Positions 1 to 14,200 of a stretch of DNA of 64,000 nucleotides are shown in pieces. How positions within the stretch are numbered: the first letter of the stretch is position 1; the number at the start of each line of letters is the position of its first letter. The stretch spans positions 1,015,640 through 1,079,639 of the forward strand of contig PTEX01000131.1 of the NCBI GenBank assembly GCA_003342815.1, read 5' to 3'. The DNA is from Eudromia elegans (taxonomy: Eukaryota; Chordata; Aves; Tinamiformes; Tinamidae). The translations under genes were made by a program, and so were the position numbers. The notes below the pieces were generated by a model that saw only the letters and a program-made list of their open reading frames with translations, ran no database searches and had not been told where the DNA came from.

Positions 1-105
1 CCTCTGAGACAATGGTAAGCTTGTCACTGGATATCAAACTGCACACCTGCTCCACACCAAGATTGAGGTATTCTTCACTAAGTACCACGTCAGAAAAGTG
101 CTGTT
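1..105 (-). CDS. KLHL2: KLHL2 coding exon 6, cut by window edge
   Basis: The acceptor is ccaagcag at 113-106. The exon completes a glutamate codon and encodes [20 protein letters not shown] and [15 protein letters not shown], part of the BACK domain. The frame runs off the left edge of the window, so the donor is not visible. Differences from the remembered human protein are conservative (S for A, Y for F, V for I). Confidence 0.94.
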
Positions 106-3100
106 CTGCTTGGAAGAGAAAAGTACTATAACATACAGCGCTGTGTGTAACCCAAATAAGCATTAAACAATACAGGAGAGAAGAAAAAAAAAAAGAATGT
201 GATACAATATGCATGATATTTATTACATCTAGAAGCAATATTTTAGCTTAAAACATTTTATAGAAATCAAAAACATTTTATATAAGCTTTGCCTAAAGCA
301 CAACTTTTATATTCAAAAGTTTCTTAAAATAATGTAAATAGTAAATCACTTTAATGATTAGTTATAGCAATTTAACAATTTCAGAATTACTTCAGCTCAG
401 TATTGTCCTTGACAATACCTTTATTCACATTTTGCTCACTTTGTACTCAAAAGCATACATCAAAAAGATGGCAAAAAAGAATATGCCCCACATGTTGTTA
501 GCAAACATGTTTTAAACCTGCAGTTCAACACAAGGAATGGCCAATTCTTTAATTTCACAATCTAATGCGAGCAGATCAAAAAACGTGCAAGAGGTTTGTA
601 TCCTGTTGCAGCTCTCAGAGCTCACGTACCCAAGGTCAGAACAACAATACAGATCACACAAGCTGTAGAAGCTGTGTAATTTTTGTACATTTTTGTGTCA
701 TTTTTTAATGCCTCAGAATAAACTTACCAACACGAGATAGTCATTTGACTGAATCAGATGCAATCACAGAATGGTTGATGTTGGAACGGACCCCTAGAGA
801 TCACCTAGTCCAACCCCCCTGCTCCAGCAGGAACACCCAGAGCATGTGGCACAGGGTGGCATCCAGGCGGGTCTGAAGATCTCCAGAGAAGGAGACTCCA
901 CAGCCTCTCTGGGCAGCCTGTTCCAGGGCTCTGTCACCTTCTTTCAACATAGAGCATATATCAAACTTCCCTTCACTTATTGAGGTGTCTTCTCCCTTCT
1001 TTAACAAGTATTTTTTTACACCACTCAACTGCTTAAATAGTTGTCCCATCCAGTTAACCTCTTTGGCTATGCTCAACAGAAATCAAAATGGCTGACACTG
1101 AGAATTTAAGAAATTGCTCAGAATCAGAACGTGAATTACCAAATCTATTCAAAATAATTTCCTAAAGGCTTTTCTAGCACTACATGAGACTACTGCAGTT
1201 CAACAGGCTTTAAATGAACTATTAAAAGAAAAGTTAGAAAAGGTTAAGTCTTCTGGAACAAGTCTAATTTTTTAGTAGATGAGCCTTGCTAAGCACAGGG
1301 GCTTTTTTTGTTCTAATAGATAAGACAGCATGAGAAGATAAATCTATGTGAGCATTCCCATCAGCTCTGCACGCTGTTCCTCAAAACAGGCAGCTGACCG
1401 TCCTGCGGATCAAAGTCCATGGACACAGGACAGGGGAACGTAATATTGAAGCCTCCTTCCGTAGTGATGTCACCCGATCACGAGAGATTCCTGTAGCCAG
1501 AGGAATGGCGTTTTTCCTGCCTTACCACATTTCACTAGAATGACTTCACTGCTGTAAAGCACATTAATTCATCACTAGAAAGCCCTGCCCCGCTGAACGT
1601 GCTAGTTTTGTGATTGTAACACACTGCCATAGTAATAATTCTACGGTCTCCTTGAAAAACAACCCCACTTCTAAACTTAACACAGTTTACCAACAGTTTT
1701 CAATTAATGGCCCCATGTTTTAATCTTGAAATACGATAAGGAAAGCCTGTCTAATCAGCATCATTATTTTATATTCCTTTTTATCTTTCATCTCTGCATA
1801 GACAGTCTTCATCTTTTCAGTCCCTCAACCTCTTCTGTCATGTAATCATAATCACTACAAGTCCCTCTAGTCCTGCAGCATTCTTTTTAAGTGGGCAGAT
1901 AAGAATTTCTGCAATACTTCAGCCTCTGGGAGGGAATTAAAGAGAATACTATTGGTTTATATAACAGTACCATCACTTTCTCTCCCACAGATCTTTGCCT
2001 ATTGGCTTTCCAAACTGCAGCTTCTTCGGTGGAAGTTGAGTTTTCTGAGGTATATGCCTATTGAATATATATATACATATATATATATTTTTTAAACTAT
2101 TTGTACATAGCTAATAGAAATGGAGAAGGGTAACTTGCATGAATTCATTTTATGAGCTATTCCAAATTTCAAGTGACAGTCACAAAACTATGTCTGACTG
2201 CCAAGAAACTGAGTTGGGAAGGGAACAAAAGGAGCAGAGTTATATTTAAGCCAAATTTCTCCAAATCTCAAAGAAATCTGAGGTTAAGAAGCCTCATTCA
2301 TCTTTCCTTAAGAATGCCAGTTCAACAGTATATCTGACGAGATACACTTCATAAGCTGCAAATATCCTGTTGATTTTACAAACTCATATAAAAAAGCTTT
2401 CTTTTTAAAGGAGATCATTTAGATTTATAAAATGCTGTAAAGAATAGGAAAATATCCACCCCCTAATTAACAAGTCAAAATTTCTGAAATAATACAATAA
2501 AAGTCAGGCTCTCTTTTGCATTCAAGATAGGAAAAGAATTGTAAAAGAAAAGCAGAAAAAAATAGAATAAAAATACTTAACAAAAGGAGACTATTTTACT
2601 GGATGTCAGCTGCTGTGTATACAGCATACAAAAAATACAACATGTAACCTTAGTAAAATGAGGCAAATGGATGAAAAGTGAAAAAAGGAGAAATTAAAAC
2701 CAAAAGCTGAAGTCCTCAAGCAACACTTGGAAACAAATCTTCATCCAAATGGATCATCGAAAACAGAGAAATAGGAAGGCAGATGGCTGAATAAATTTGA
2801 GCTATGGAAAAGAGTAAGGTGAAATCACTTGTCTCTCTAGCTCTGTTGTCAAGGAGACCATCTTAACGGACTGATACGTACCCTTTGGTCAGAAGCCAGC
2901 TGAAATTACAGCTAAAGGAATTTGAGCTGCTCAAGAAGAACATGGAAACTCATAAGCACCACTTAAATAATTTGTCAACAGTAATTTGTCTGAGGTTGTT
3001 CAAGCACTGAGGACAGAAGGACTTACTCTATCGGATGTAAAATTGTTTATGAAATTCAAGCTGCTCTTCCAAACAAGGGTATCCGCATCTTACTTTGAAC

Positions 3101-6100
3101 TAAAGTGATTCAGTATTACCAACTTCCCCAAGTTCCAAGAATTCTATTTTAGATCCTCCTCTTTCAAAAATCATGACAGAATAATCACTTTTTGGGCAAC
3201 AATGCTATTCTTCTCTGGCTTCCATGTTTAAAAGCTGTTAGGATTCATACCATCCCATATCATTGACTAATCTTCAAGGATTAGATCACTCCCCTCCACT
3301 TTTCAGTAAAAAATAAAGCTTCCATATCATCTTATCATTACGCAATCAAGCATCAGTAAAACCTCAGCACAACTGAACAGCGTCCCTCTTGCAGCCCATC
3401 CTGTGCCTCAGGACACGACCAACCGTTTCATGCATGTGTCTTCTGCAACCCCCCGCCTGGCTTTGCTCGTGTTTGCTTCCTTCCTCAGGGAAGTCGGGAT
3501 GCTTCTCTCCTCACAGGCATCTCCCAGGCCTAGACAGCAGACACCTATACCTGCCTGGCTGGAACTTTGTAGGGCAGAATTACTTTTTTGTTTCCCGAAT
3601 CAAAATTTGCCACACAGCGTGAGACTTAAAGCTCCCTTCGGACTCCTGCCTCCTTGCCACCTTGCTAAGCCAGCCGGCTCCAGAGTCCTCCAGCCTCGAA
3701 ACCAACTGGCTTGGGAGCTCCACGGACTTGGTCCCAAATCCGCACTTCCTAGGCAAGCAGGATTTGGCTTCATTGTCATCAAAACACCACCTCTCCCTCC
3801 ACTTTTTTTTTCCCCTTTTTAAACACGTCCATACCATTTTAGGAAGTTTCTAAAATATCTGTTCCAATTACATCCCAACAGCAGACTCTGACATTTTCCA
3901 CAAAATGGCATCACTATTCTCTTCATAGCTGCTTAAGACAGTTTCTATTTGGATAGCTAGAGACCTGTCCTCGTTTGCCCTGTACCAGTAGGAGAGGACT
4001 TTGGTTCTGGGCGCAAACCATAAGGACAGAAAGGAGCAATTCATGGCAAGAGGAAAAGGTCAAGGAACTTGATGTTCAGAGCACAAAAACCACCGTGAAA
4101 GCGGAGAGCAAGTGCAGTGAAGAGGAGCTGTCACCGCTGGCTGGTCCTTTCCACTCTGGAGGTGCTTGTTCTCCCAGAGAGAGGCCGCTCAGAGCTCACC
4201 TGTGTCTTGTAGCCAGCCGGTGCGTGGCCCTGCTCTCGCTAGAGATGCTGTCATTAACCCCATGCTTTTTAGCTACATAGGAAGAATGATGCATTTGATA
4301 CCCCCACAGGACATCCTATGCAGGAAACACCAGTGGATTCGTTTATAAGCACGAGTACACTCGTTTACATGCCTATAGTCAGCTCTTCTCTGGATTAACT
4401 GCCTTCAGCTGCCATAAATAGAGAAGTCAAAGTCTACTTAAGTTCTCACAGATTTAAAGAAATTTTTAGAAGATCCTGGTGTCAAAAGCACTTCTAATTT
4501 GTCTTCTATTTTGATTTGTGACAGTGGCTGTTCTGAGCACTGCTCTGTAGTGCTCTGTTCTTCAAGGCAGCTTAAATATCTATTCCACGATTATTAAGCT
4601 TCAGACATTTGCTAACATTTTTCTAACGTATTCCAGCAGTTGATGACAATATCCATGAAGACTTTTTTCTGTGAAGCTTTTAATATTTGGTCCCCTCCCA
4701 TAAATCTTCTCCCAAAGACCATCCCACATCCACATTAATACACAGGACAAAATTTGGTCAGGGCTTATCAGCACCAGACACTGCAGCTAAGAGAGGAAAA
4801 AAAACATGCCAACCTTGCAAAACTGCAATGTTTGTTAGCGTGGGAAACAAGGAATCATGAGCAAACAACCGGAGCCTCACAAATACCGCTGTCTGTTCTG
4901 GACCAGCTGTTTCTATTCCATCAAACAGATTTTTATAACTCAAATGGAGTGCTTGCATCTCTCTGACATGATAACGCTACAAACTTAGCAAGAACCTCCC
5001 AGACACGTCACTTCTTTCTAAATCACTACCTAAATCACTACTCAGACCAATGCTGATCACTCAAACAGATGAAACAAAAAATACCCACCAAGAACTATTT
5101 TTAAAGTCTTTTTTTTTTTTTTTTTTTTTTTAATTTCACATTTCTCATTTCACAGTGTTCCAGTTAAAAAATCATAAGGGAGCACAAGGTCTCTGCTAAC
5201 AGCCTAACATAAGGCACAAACAGTGACCCATCCACATTACAGAGGAATAGGCAATGAGCTAAGGGTGAGCATTTCAGAAGCAGATTTAAAAAAAAAAAGA
5301 GGATTTAGTTGTCAAATTTTATGCTCAAGTAACTGCTTTCCAGAGCACCAGGAGGTTCCTGGCAGCCAAGGTAACAGCAGCCTAGCAACAGAAGTTGCTA
5401 CTCAAAATAGAATTGTAAACAGATTCTGCTGTGTCCTTTACATCTCCTGCATACCAATGTATACAAGACCAGTCTACAGAAAAAAACATATACATATTCG
5501 AATCTAGCTGGGGCTCAAGTGTTGGACATAGAGTAGCCGAATCCAAAACTGTCATGTCCCAGAGTTAAGTACAATACAGCAAAACGTGTGTCTTAGTTAG
5601 GTTAAGACTCCGTGACAAAGCCCCTCGGACAGCTCCCCAGCGTGGTGCTGAAGGCCGAGCAGCTTTATGCCGTAGCAAGCACAAGCGGTGATCAAAAGAC
5701 CGCTCTGCCGCAGAAAATCCAATATTTCCGAATCCTGAGCTGGCCACACAGCCGGTGCAATTGCATTATGATCCTCTGGCCACAACCAAGAACAGTGCCA
5801 AGCACTGCAGGGCTCCTCGCCTACCGCGGGGCTCCGGAGCACAACTCTCGCTGGAGCAGAACTTCGTAGCGTGCCCGCAATATACTCACAGCGTAAAGGA
5901 AAACCCACTTCTTTGAGAGGCATTAAAGGATAGAAGAACACCTCTACCGAAAAGTATAAGCTTTTAATAATGAAGCACTACAAAACACACACACATCAGA
6001 AATATTTCAATAGCAGTAGCAACAGATTAATGTTTCCTTGCCCAAGACCACGTGCTTAGCCGATGTAGCCTTTCTACTGCCTGTCTTACTTGGCACCTTC

Positions 6101-9100
6101 AAAGAGTTAAATTACTTTATTATAAGGCTTCACCAGTCTATCTTCAGAAAGTTACATATACCACTACAAGTATAACATGTACCAGGTTCTTAGGAACAGT
6201 TTTTGTTTCATGAACATTCTCTGAGACCGGATAAGATAAATCAGCGAGTAGAAGAGAGAGTGGGTGCTCGCTAACAGCATTCACACTGCATACTCTTAGG
6301 AACCCTTCTGGATTTTTGCTCCTGATCTCCAGTAATCCCACTCTCCATCAGAACCAGAACAGCCACTCTGTCACACAGCAAGAGTCTGCCCTGGGAGTAT
6401 CAGCAGAGAAGATTCACTCAGCCCTTCTCAGCCTCACTGTGCCTTCCCATTAAGATATTGGGGATGGAATATTTCCTCACAACAGAAGGATGAGCCCCTC
6501 CTCTGTTTTTATTCCCTACCTCTGCAAGACCCGGCACAGGACTGCACTCTCAAACACCACAGGAACACCTAGAGTCTCCGTTACAAAGCTGAACTGTAAG
6601 AGAAGCTAACCCCAAGCAATTTGTACCAAGTGCCCGCTATTTTCAGACTCCCCATATGTATCTCAGATGCACACAAACAGCTAAGCTACACATACATATC
6701 ATAGATGCACAGGAACAGCTAAGCTACACAAGTCTAACACTGGGCTATAGTGGGATGAAGCCCATCGCAGGACTATGAAGTTCCTATTTTAATGAAAATT
6801 GGGGTTTTACTCCCATTGGAAGGCCACTCCAGACTCTCACTGTCATAGTAAATTCTGATCTACATCTCCATCCGTACGCTTTTATACTATCCCTTTTTAC
6901 TAGGACAAGTATCCTTTTATGTCCTTTCCCTAAACATCAAATATTCATGGTAAGAAAATGAAGACTGGGAGAAGCTAAGTGAAAGTGCTTTCCATTTCCT
7001 CTAGAAAGACGAACTCCTCACTGCTCTTTAAACCTAATTCTCATACTAGTTTCTAGAACCTGCAGTCGCAGCCTACCTCCTCCTAGGACTTCAGCTGTCC
7101 AAGGGCCTGTATCAGGATATCTTGCTATTTCTTCTATCTTTTTCACACTGCTCTCATGTACTAAGCTGTGCTGGCCTGACAAAATTCTAGGCATCAACGA
7201 AGCCAGTGCAACACAAGGAAGCAGCTTGGGCACAGCATCATTGTCTTAGGATCAAGGACAGAGTACGCATTGCTTTACAACCTACCACACAGACGCGTCA
7301 AACTTAAAATAGGAGTTGATTAAGGACGAAACAGAAGGTTAGTTCTAAGTACAAAAAAAAGCAAGTAGAGAGATAGAGGGGGGGAAAAAAACCCCTCCAA
7401 GTTATACCCTGTGCTGGAGGTCACTTGCCTGCGTACGTGTTGGCCTTGCTCAGGAGATCGGAGCACGCGTGCATGTCAGCAAAAGCACGGATCCCCAGGC
7501 AATTGACTGGGTGCAGCTGAGATTCCAGAAACTCACAGCACGTCCTTTTCACATCCTGCAGCTGCAAGAGGCCAGCGGCTGGGAGCAGCACCTGGAAGAA
7601 GCAACAGGTGATTAGTATCCCATTCAGTTCCGAGTTTATATAAGAATACTGCCAATATTAGCACAGAAAATGCAATAAACAAACAAACAAACTTAAAGAT
7701 TAAAAAGACTAAAACAGAAAGGAAGTTCTTAATTTCAGGACTTAGGAACTTTCTTTTTCTGTGTCTTTGACAGTTCACTATTTTTGAACATTTAAGTGGT
7801 AACTTACAACTGCACTAGGTGATAACTAGAAAGATTGTAACATCTAGACTAGTCTCACATTGCTTATAGATAGAGAAAACCATAGGGCAGCATCAACAAG
7901 GGAGTAAAAGATCCATGAGGCAATGGCTGCCCTGCTACTACTCTCACTTTATTCCTTGGAGAGAATCAGAAAGAAGCAGGCAGGAAGAAAGCTCAAAGGA
8001 GGAGAATTGGAAGCACTGGGTAAAGGAAACAAGGCAACTCTTGCCACACTGAAGCTGCAGAATACACTGCTAAATTACTGCTCTTCAGAGGACGTTTTAA
8101 TTGTAGCAGCCGCCTGTGGAAGCAAGTACTTTCCAGTGTCTCTGCAGGCACCTATCTACTTGGCTTCCACACAACTACCATCACTGTCTACACTTTAGAC
8201 TTTTTTCTTTAAATAAAACTAAGAATTGTGACAAAAACTAAAACAAATGAAAATAAAATGACTGCAGGATGCAACTTTGTAGTACCTTTAAACTTAATTT
8301 TTTCGTTCTATTTCTAGGATTTATGGCTTTCTCTCTCCCTTCAACCTAAAGCCTGTTTTAAAAGCTCACCTCACATTCCTTAAAATACTAATTGATCCCT
8401 AATTTGAAGCAATAATCCACAATAACCAAGTGTTATATGAGGCTATCACCATAGTTAGCAAAAACAGAAAGATCATGTCTTGAATAATAGATTGCTTTGA
8501 ATATGTACTGTTAATAGAAATGAAACAAATGTATAAATACACAAGATTAAAATAATCCAGTGAACTCTTTTTATATTAGCACTTGAAAAAGTGAAGATAA
8601 TGTTAATAATATAGTTTCTATTACTAAACACAGGTATTTATTTACACAAGTTGTTCCAATGAAGCAAAATTTTCACTCCCAGAACCCTTTTTGGCAAATT
8701 TAGCAGAGAAACATGCATGATGATCATCAAAACAGTATGAAAAACTAAACGGTGAAATTTTAGAAAATTTACAGTATGCAGAAAAGAATAAGATTTATAT
8801 GCACAGATGTTCCCACTGAGCAGTTTGCTCACTCACATAACCATAGAAGAAAAGTTTCAAGCAAGAACTATAAGATCAATCTTTATTAAGCGTGATTTAA
8901 GCGAGGTTTTAAGAGCACGGTAATGAAGCTTGCCTGACAAGCACAAGGGACCACAAGCTATGGTGTTCCAACAAGACGCTTAAACCCATTTGCGTGTGTG
9001 GGTGTGTGCCGCTCGTGGAAAAGGAGAAGAGAGGCCAGATGCATCAAGTTTGGGCAGCTCAACCGATAGGCTCAGCTTTGGTTCCTAGGCGATGGGAGCT

Positions 9101-12100
9101 GTGACAGCATCAGCCATTCCCACCCGGAGCCGCAGAGGCGCGGGAAGCTCCAACCCTGCTGTCCTGGAGGCTCCATCCCGCCCTAGCCGGGAGGAAGGCC
9201 ACTGCTCCCCAAACCTGTTAACAAACTCCATTAAAACTGCATCCTTGATGCTTAACCTGGCTGGCGCTGCCTCCCAGCCCCGGTACTCCCAGCCCAGATT
9301 TATTTCCAGGAATAACCGCTAGAGGGTCTCCTGACTTTCCTCTAACGATCAGCACGATCAGCTTATTGCCTCGCAGCGCAGGAGATGCCGAGGGCAAAGA
9401 CGGTTTCCAACCAGGTACGCCGAGAAAATGCCTCCTCACCTGGAGGCTCTTGTTTCACCGCTCAGAGCAACTGAACGGATTATTATCATTACAGAGAGCA
9501 AGCGAGGAAACAGAAATCCCCTTCCCTGTCAAAGCAGCAGTGACCACCTCGGAGGGGCTGCTGGTGCTCCTAGGGGGGTTCACTTCAGCAGCACTGGTTT
9601 CGGAAGGCTCTTTTCTGCATTTTTGAAAGCTGATTTTAAACTTAAAACAGTTTGATACAAATCATGAGTAAATATTAAATCACTTGCTACAAAGAAAATA
9701 CTAATTACTAAATTGTACTGTGTTATTTAGTTGCTTAAATCAAATATTTAATATGTGGCTTACGCACATAGAGACAAGTGCTATGTATAGCTGAGAACTA
9801 CTATGTCCCAGTGGTTATTACTCAGCTAGGAAAAAAGAAAAAAGCAAACTTTAGATGGAATTTTTATAAATTTCTGTGCAAAATAAAATGGTAATTGATT
9901 AAAGTTTGTTGAATGCTAATTTAAACAATTTGATTTAATTACTAGAGTATTTTTATAATTAATCTTTAATGTCTTACCATTAATCTTTTACCTTTGCATT
10001 TCTCTTTGCATTACTATATTCTCCTGACCAGAACATACTGTGCTACCAGCTATACAGAGAGAACATGAAGACAGTATTTAGGCAGCATTTTAATTTTCAC
10101 TCTTTTTAAATTTCCTGGAATTTCTTTCAGATTTCTTTCACAGATTCCAGTCCAAGTTCATAGCCATCAGTAGCACGTTACGACAAGCACTTTCCCAGAA
10201 AATGTGTGTTACTATTCTTACATCAGAAGAAAATATTTGCAAGTGTTAATGAGACAGATTTAGCACAGATTTTTCTACATATAAGTTACTAATCTCACAG
10301 TGGAGATAATGAAAGAACCTATGGCGGGTGTCGGGAACAAAATCTCAAGTTTTTTTCACAAACAGGCATTTTTTTTTTCCATTTTCTGGCATACTTAAAT
10401 GTTCTGAGAAATTAAGTTCTTTGCACACAAATAAGCCAACATAAATCAAAGCAGCTTATGCCAAAAGGAATGAATAACATGTCGTCTAAAAATGGAAAAG
10501 TGTCATCCTTTTTATGACACATGAGTAACACAGGAGAAAGACTAACTTTGGAAAGCAGATGAGTGAGAACACGAGTGACACACGGTGTGATGCACGTGCT
10601 CAGGACAGCAAGTTATACATGTATTAAGTGCAGATTTTCCACACTGTCAATTATGACATGAAAATCGTATCTGCTTCAGAGACCAGCAAACCGCTTACTT
10701 TAATATCGCTCAAAAACCCCACAAATATAGAGAAAACACAATGTAACCTCTGTGTTTTTAAGATTTAAATTGCTGGAAGGATTTTTTAGGAGTTTGTTAC
10801 TTAATGTTTATAGTGCCGTGACATGAGGAAGAGGGAAATTAAAGAAATGATCAGCGATGATCCACATTTTTTTTTATTTTTAATTCTCATCTAAACGCAT
10901 CTATGATGTAAATATAACTGTGGTTTGTGGTTTGAAGAGCAGTCCAAGTTTTACCAAAACCACTAAGTGTTATAATGAAATTACATGTTCAGAGTAAGCA
11001 CATAAAAAACACCAAAATGCACACAAACATTTGCATTTGTGCAATAAAAGGCAAAGTTCCAAAATTCAACAACTCTACATTTTTATATGGTCAAGATGTA
11101 CAAGTTAAGCACGCTGTTCATTTGCTGAAATACCTAAACAGAACACTGTACGGGGTTTGAAGATACACAGAAGTTGCAGGTTTATAACATGACACAAACT
11201 ACTTTCTGGGTATCTTTACAGTTCTTTACTGCAGGCCTTTCCCCAGTAAAGCTCTGCATGTGAAAATTTAGCCTTTAACTTAATGAATCCCAAATAAAAC
11301 AAAACAGGCTTCAGTGATGTTCTGTAGCATCACAGGAAGGAATCAAGCTACTAACCACGACACAGCCCTGCTCCTTCACGTTCCTTCTCAGCGCTAGCCA
11401 AAGTAGTGGCAGAGCACTCTTCCTATGGAAAGCAAGCAAACCACAGTGATAATGCAACAAAACACAACACACAAACCCTTTTTGTTTTCAAAATTTTCCC
11501 AGTCCAGCTTCCAGCTGCCACCGATGTTACCTTTGGCGCAGACACACGCTACCGATACACCTGCAAGCAGAGAGGCTAGAAACACATTTTCCTCTTTAAA
11601 CACCCTAATCTGCCCCTTGCAAGCAAGGCGAGTGTCGCATGGAGGTGCCTTAAAGACAGGCAACTCCATTCGGAGCTCGCAAAGGCTCTCGGCAAGTTTG
11701 CCGCCGGTCACTTCATCAGCACACGGCAACACGAGTGACAGGGGGGCCTAGGGCAGAGGTACCTGTGGTTCTTTCACCCAGTTTGGGAGAGGAGAGACCA
11801 CGGCACAGCCTTGGCACATCCTGATTTTAAAGAGCACAGGCTCCCAAAAGAGGCACAGCCCGAGAGGCACTCAGCCCGAGTAGGCAGCTCAAGCAGGAAA
11901 GTTGGGATTCATCTGGATACAGCTAAAGGAGAACTGCATCCTGGTGAGGGAAAAGGCACTAGGGTTACAAATCAATGCACTTTAGATCAGAAATAATCCA
12001 GACTGAGGTCACTCTATGGGTACAACTGGTGTCTGCTTGCCTGTGTTTTAGAATCTGTTTAAACCTGTAAAGTTCTTAGAATAGGGCCAAACTTGGAGCT

Positions 12101-14162
12101 TGCAGCTTGTGCAGAACCAGGCACGAGGGAATCCCAACCCCAGCTGGCCTTGTAAAATAGCGAAAAAAATATTTTCCAGGCTAACCTAAAACTCTGCAGC
12201 TCTTTCAGTTAAACACATGCTCAGATAATGAAAGCCATCCCTCCCATTTCTGAGCACTTTCCAAATTGCAACATGCTGCTGATGGCGTCCTTTAGCACTT
12301 CCCATCAGTTCCAAGAAAGCCCTTAATTCCTGTTCACAACGAACAAACAGGGATAACTACACATTAGGCCAGAGCCCAAGGCTATTCATGCCGAGCAATC
12401 TAAAAACACCCAGCAGAGAAAGTGGGTGCAGCCCTGACATTTGGAGTAAATAATCTGCGCCAACATACAGCATTTCCTTAAAACACACAGAAGAGCTTGG
12501 ATGCATCTTGCCTCTTAAAAAAGCATCTTTACTTAAAGCCAAACATCACTTGAGACAAACTGGCAGCGTTTGGTGCTTCTCAGGGAAATGTAAGGACTGC
12601 AACAAGACAAGAGCTTGTTGAGGGCGGAGAAAAAAGCCAAGGCAAAATCGTGCCCTTCCTAGAGCTATTTCTGTCAGCCTCGGCTGGAACTAACCAGGAT
12701 CTCATCCACACAGATGGTCTGGTTAGTGGCTGGCTCAGGCATGCAGCTCTTACGTCCTCCTCCCTTCCCCAATCTGTGCTCGAATCCGTATTCACTGAAG
12801 CTTCGCAGTGCTGCTCTGCCTCCTTCAGCACCTTCCCTCCCTCTCCGTTTCCTCTCCTATCCCTAGGCAAAGGGGAAGGGGATACCCAGAAGGAAGGAAA
12901 GTAGACCAGGTGAACCCAACCCAGAAGGGGACCTCATATGCTCTAATTTAGTTAGGGAGGCTTCTCATATGTGTCTTGCAGCAACAGGCTCCGTTCACTA
13001 ATTATCTGCTGCTTTAACATGCTTTTGCGCATCTCTGTCTCTACACATCTCTGTCTCTACAAGTCTCACGCACAGTAAGAACTCACTGTTCTTGTGCCAT
13101 TAGAAAGGTTAAATGATTTCTTTGAAGCAAACAGTTATGGAAGAAAAATACCGAGTCCTTGTTTAACCACCTCATAGTCAACCTAAAAAAACCTCTCTCC
13201 ACACCCCACATATATATGTATATGTATATATATTAAAGAGAGAGAGACTACAATCCCTTTCACCCCACATGTGCTGTTCGTGTCCTGTTCCAGGTACCCA
13301 GCAAGGTGCTACAGGTAAGGACGGTGATTTATATAATGACATAGAGAAGCTGCTACACCATTTCTTACATTCTTCTTTTAAAAGCTCCTATTTCACAACG
13401 AGCAGGAGTCTTTTCCTTTCCTAAACTGACTGCAGTATGTTATTCTATTCTAGGAAAAGTTGTTAATGTAGAACATAGCAATACGTAGGAGTAATTAAAA
13501 TTATTCTTTTGGAACATTTCTTTACATTTCTCGACATTAAATTTTGTCTGTCATCATGTTAGTTCTACAACTATCTTAGTTAGAAAGCTGTGAAATATCC
13601 TATTTTTATCTGATCTTGACAAATCCTTAATCCTGTTTTATCATCTGTACTTCTCACTACCTACTTGTCAAAAAAAAATCTGCCCTTCTCTGGAAATTTG
13701 TGACACAGCCACCATTTTCATATAGTGGAAGCCAACTATTTATTGCTTTTTCTTCCTGTGCTCCCTACAGATTTTCCATCTATCTATTTATTGCTCACTA
13801 TGGAACAATTTAGAAGGGACTATAACTTGACTTGCAAAAAAAGACTTTGGTTTCTGAACACTTAAAGAATTATAAGAGACTTTAAGGAGATAGATACAAC
13901 TCAAATAGAATTATAAAATATATACAGTCCAAATCCCCCATGTTACCTGATGCCAACCAAAAAAAGTCCTTGTAGTCTCTCTAATACTTAGGAAAACCAG
14001 GAACATTGCACCACGATTTACTACAATGTGAGTTGAGAATGTCAGGAATAACTAGTTATAAAATACATTTTTACAGAATCTCAGTCATCTCACTTTAAAA
14101 GTTTCTTCACTTGGGGATAAGGAAGGATAAATATATGAGATAAATATATCCTTGATATATAT

Positions 14163-14200
<38 letters not shown>

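Larger units (their letters stand above)
106..7428 (-). other. KLHL2: KLHL2 intron 5, GC-AG type
   Basis: This 7323-base intron starts with gcaagt on the minus strand and ends with cag. It contains a CR1 tail (762-975), a T23 run (5109-5131), a TA microsatellite (2065-2088) and a 38-base-period duplication (6660-6729). I see no gene. Confidence 0.9.

Noticed and set aside
801-1076. 91-codon minus-strand ORF
   Set aside because: Mostly CR1 tail sequence in a non-coding frame, plus unrelated flank.
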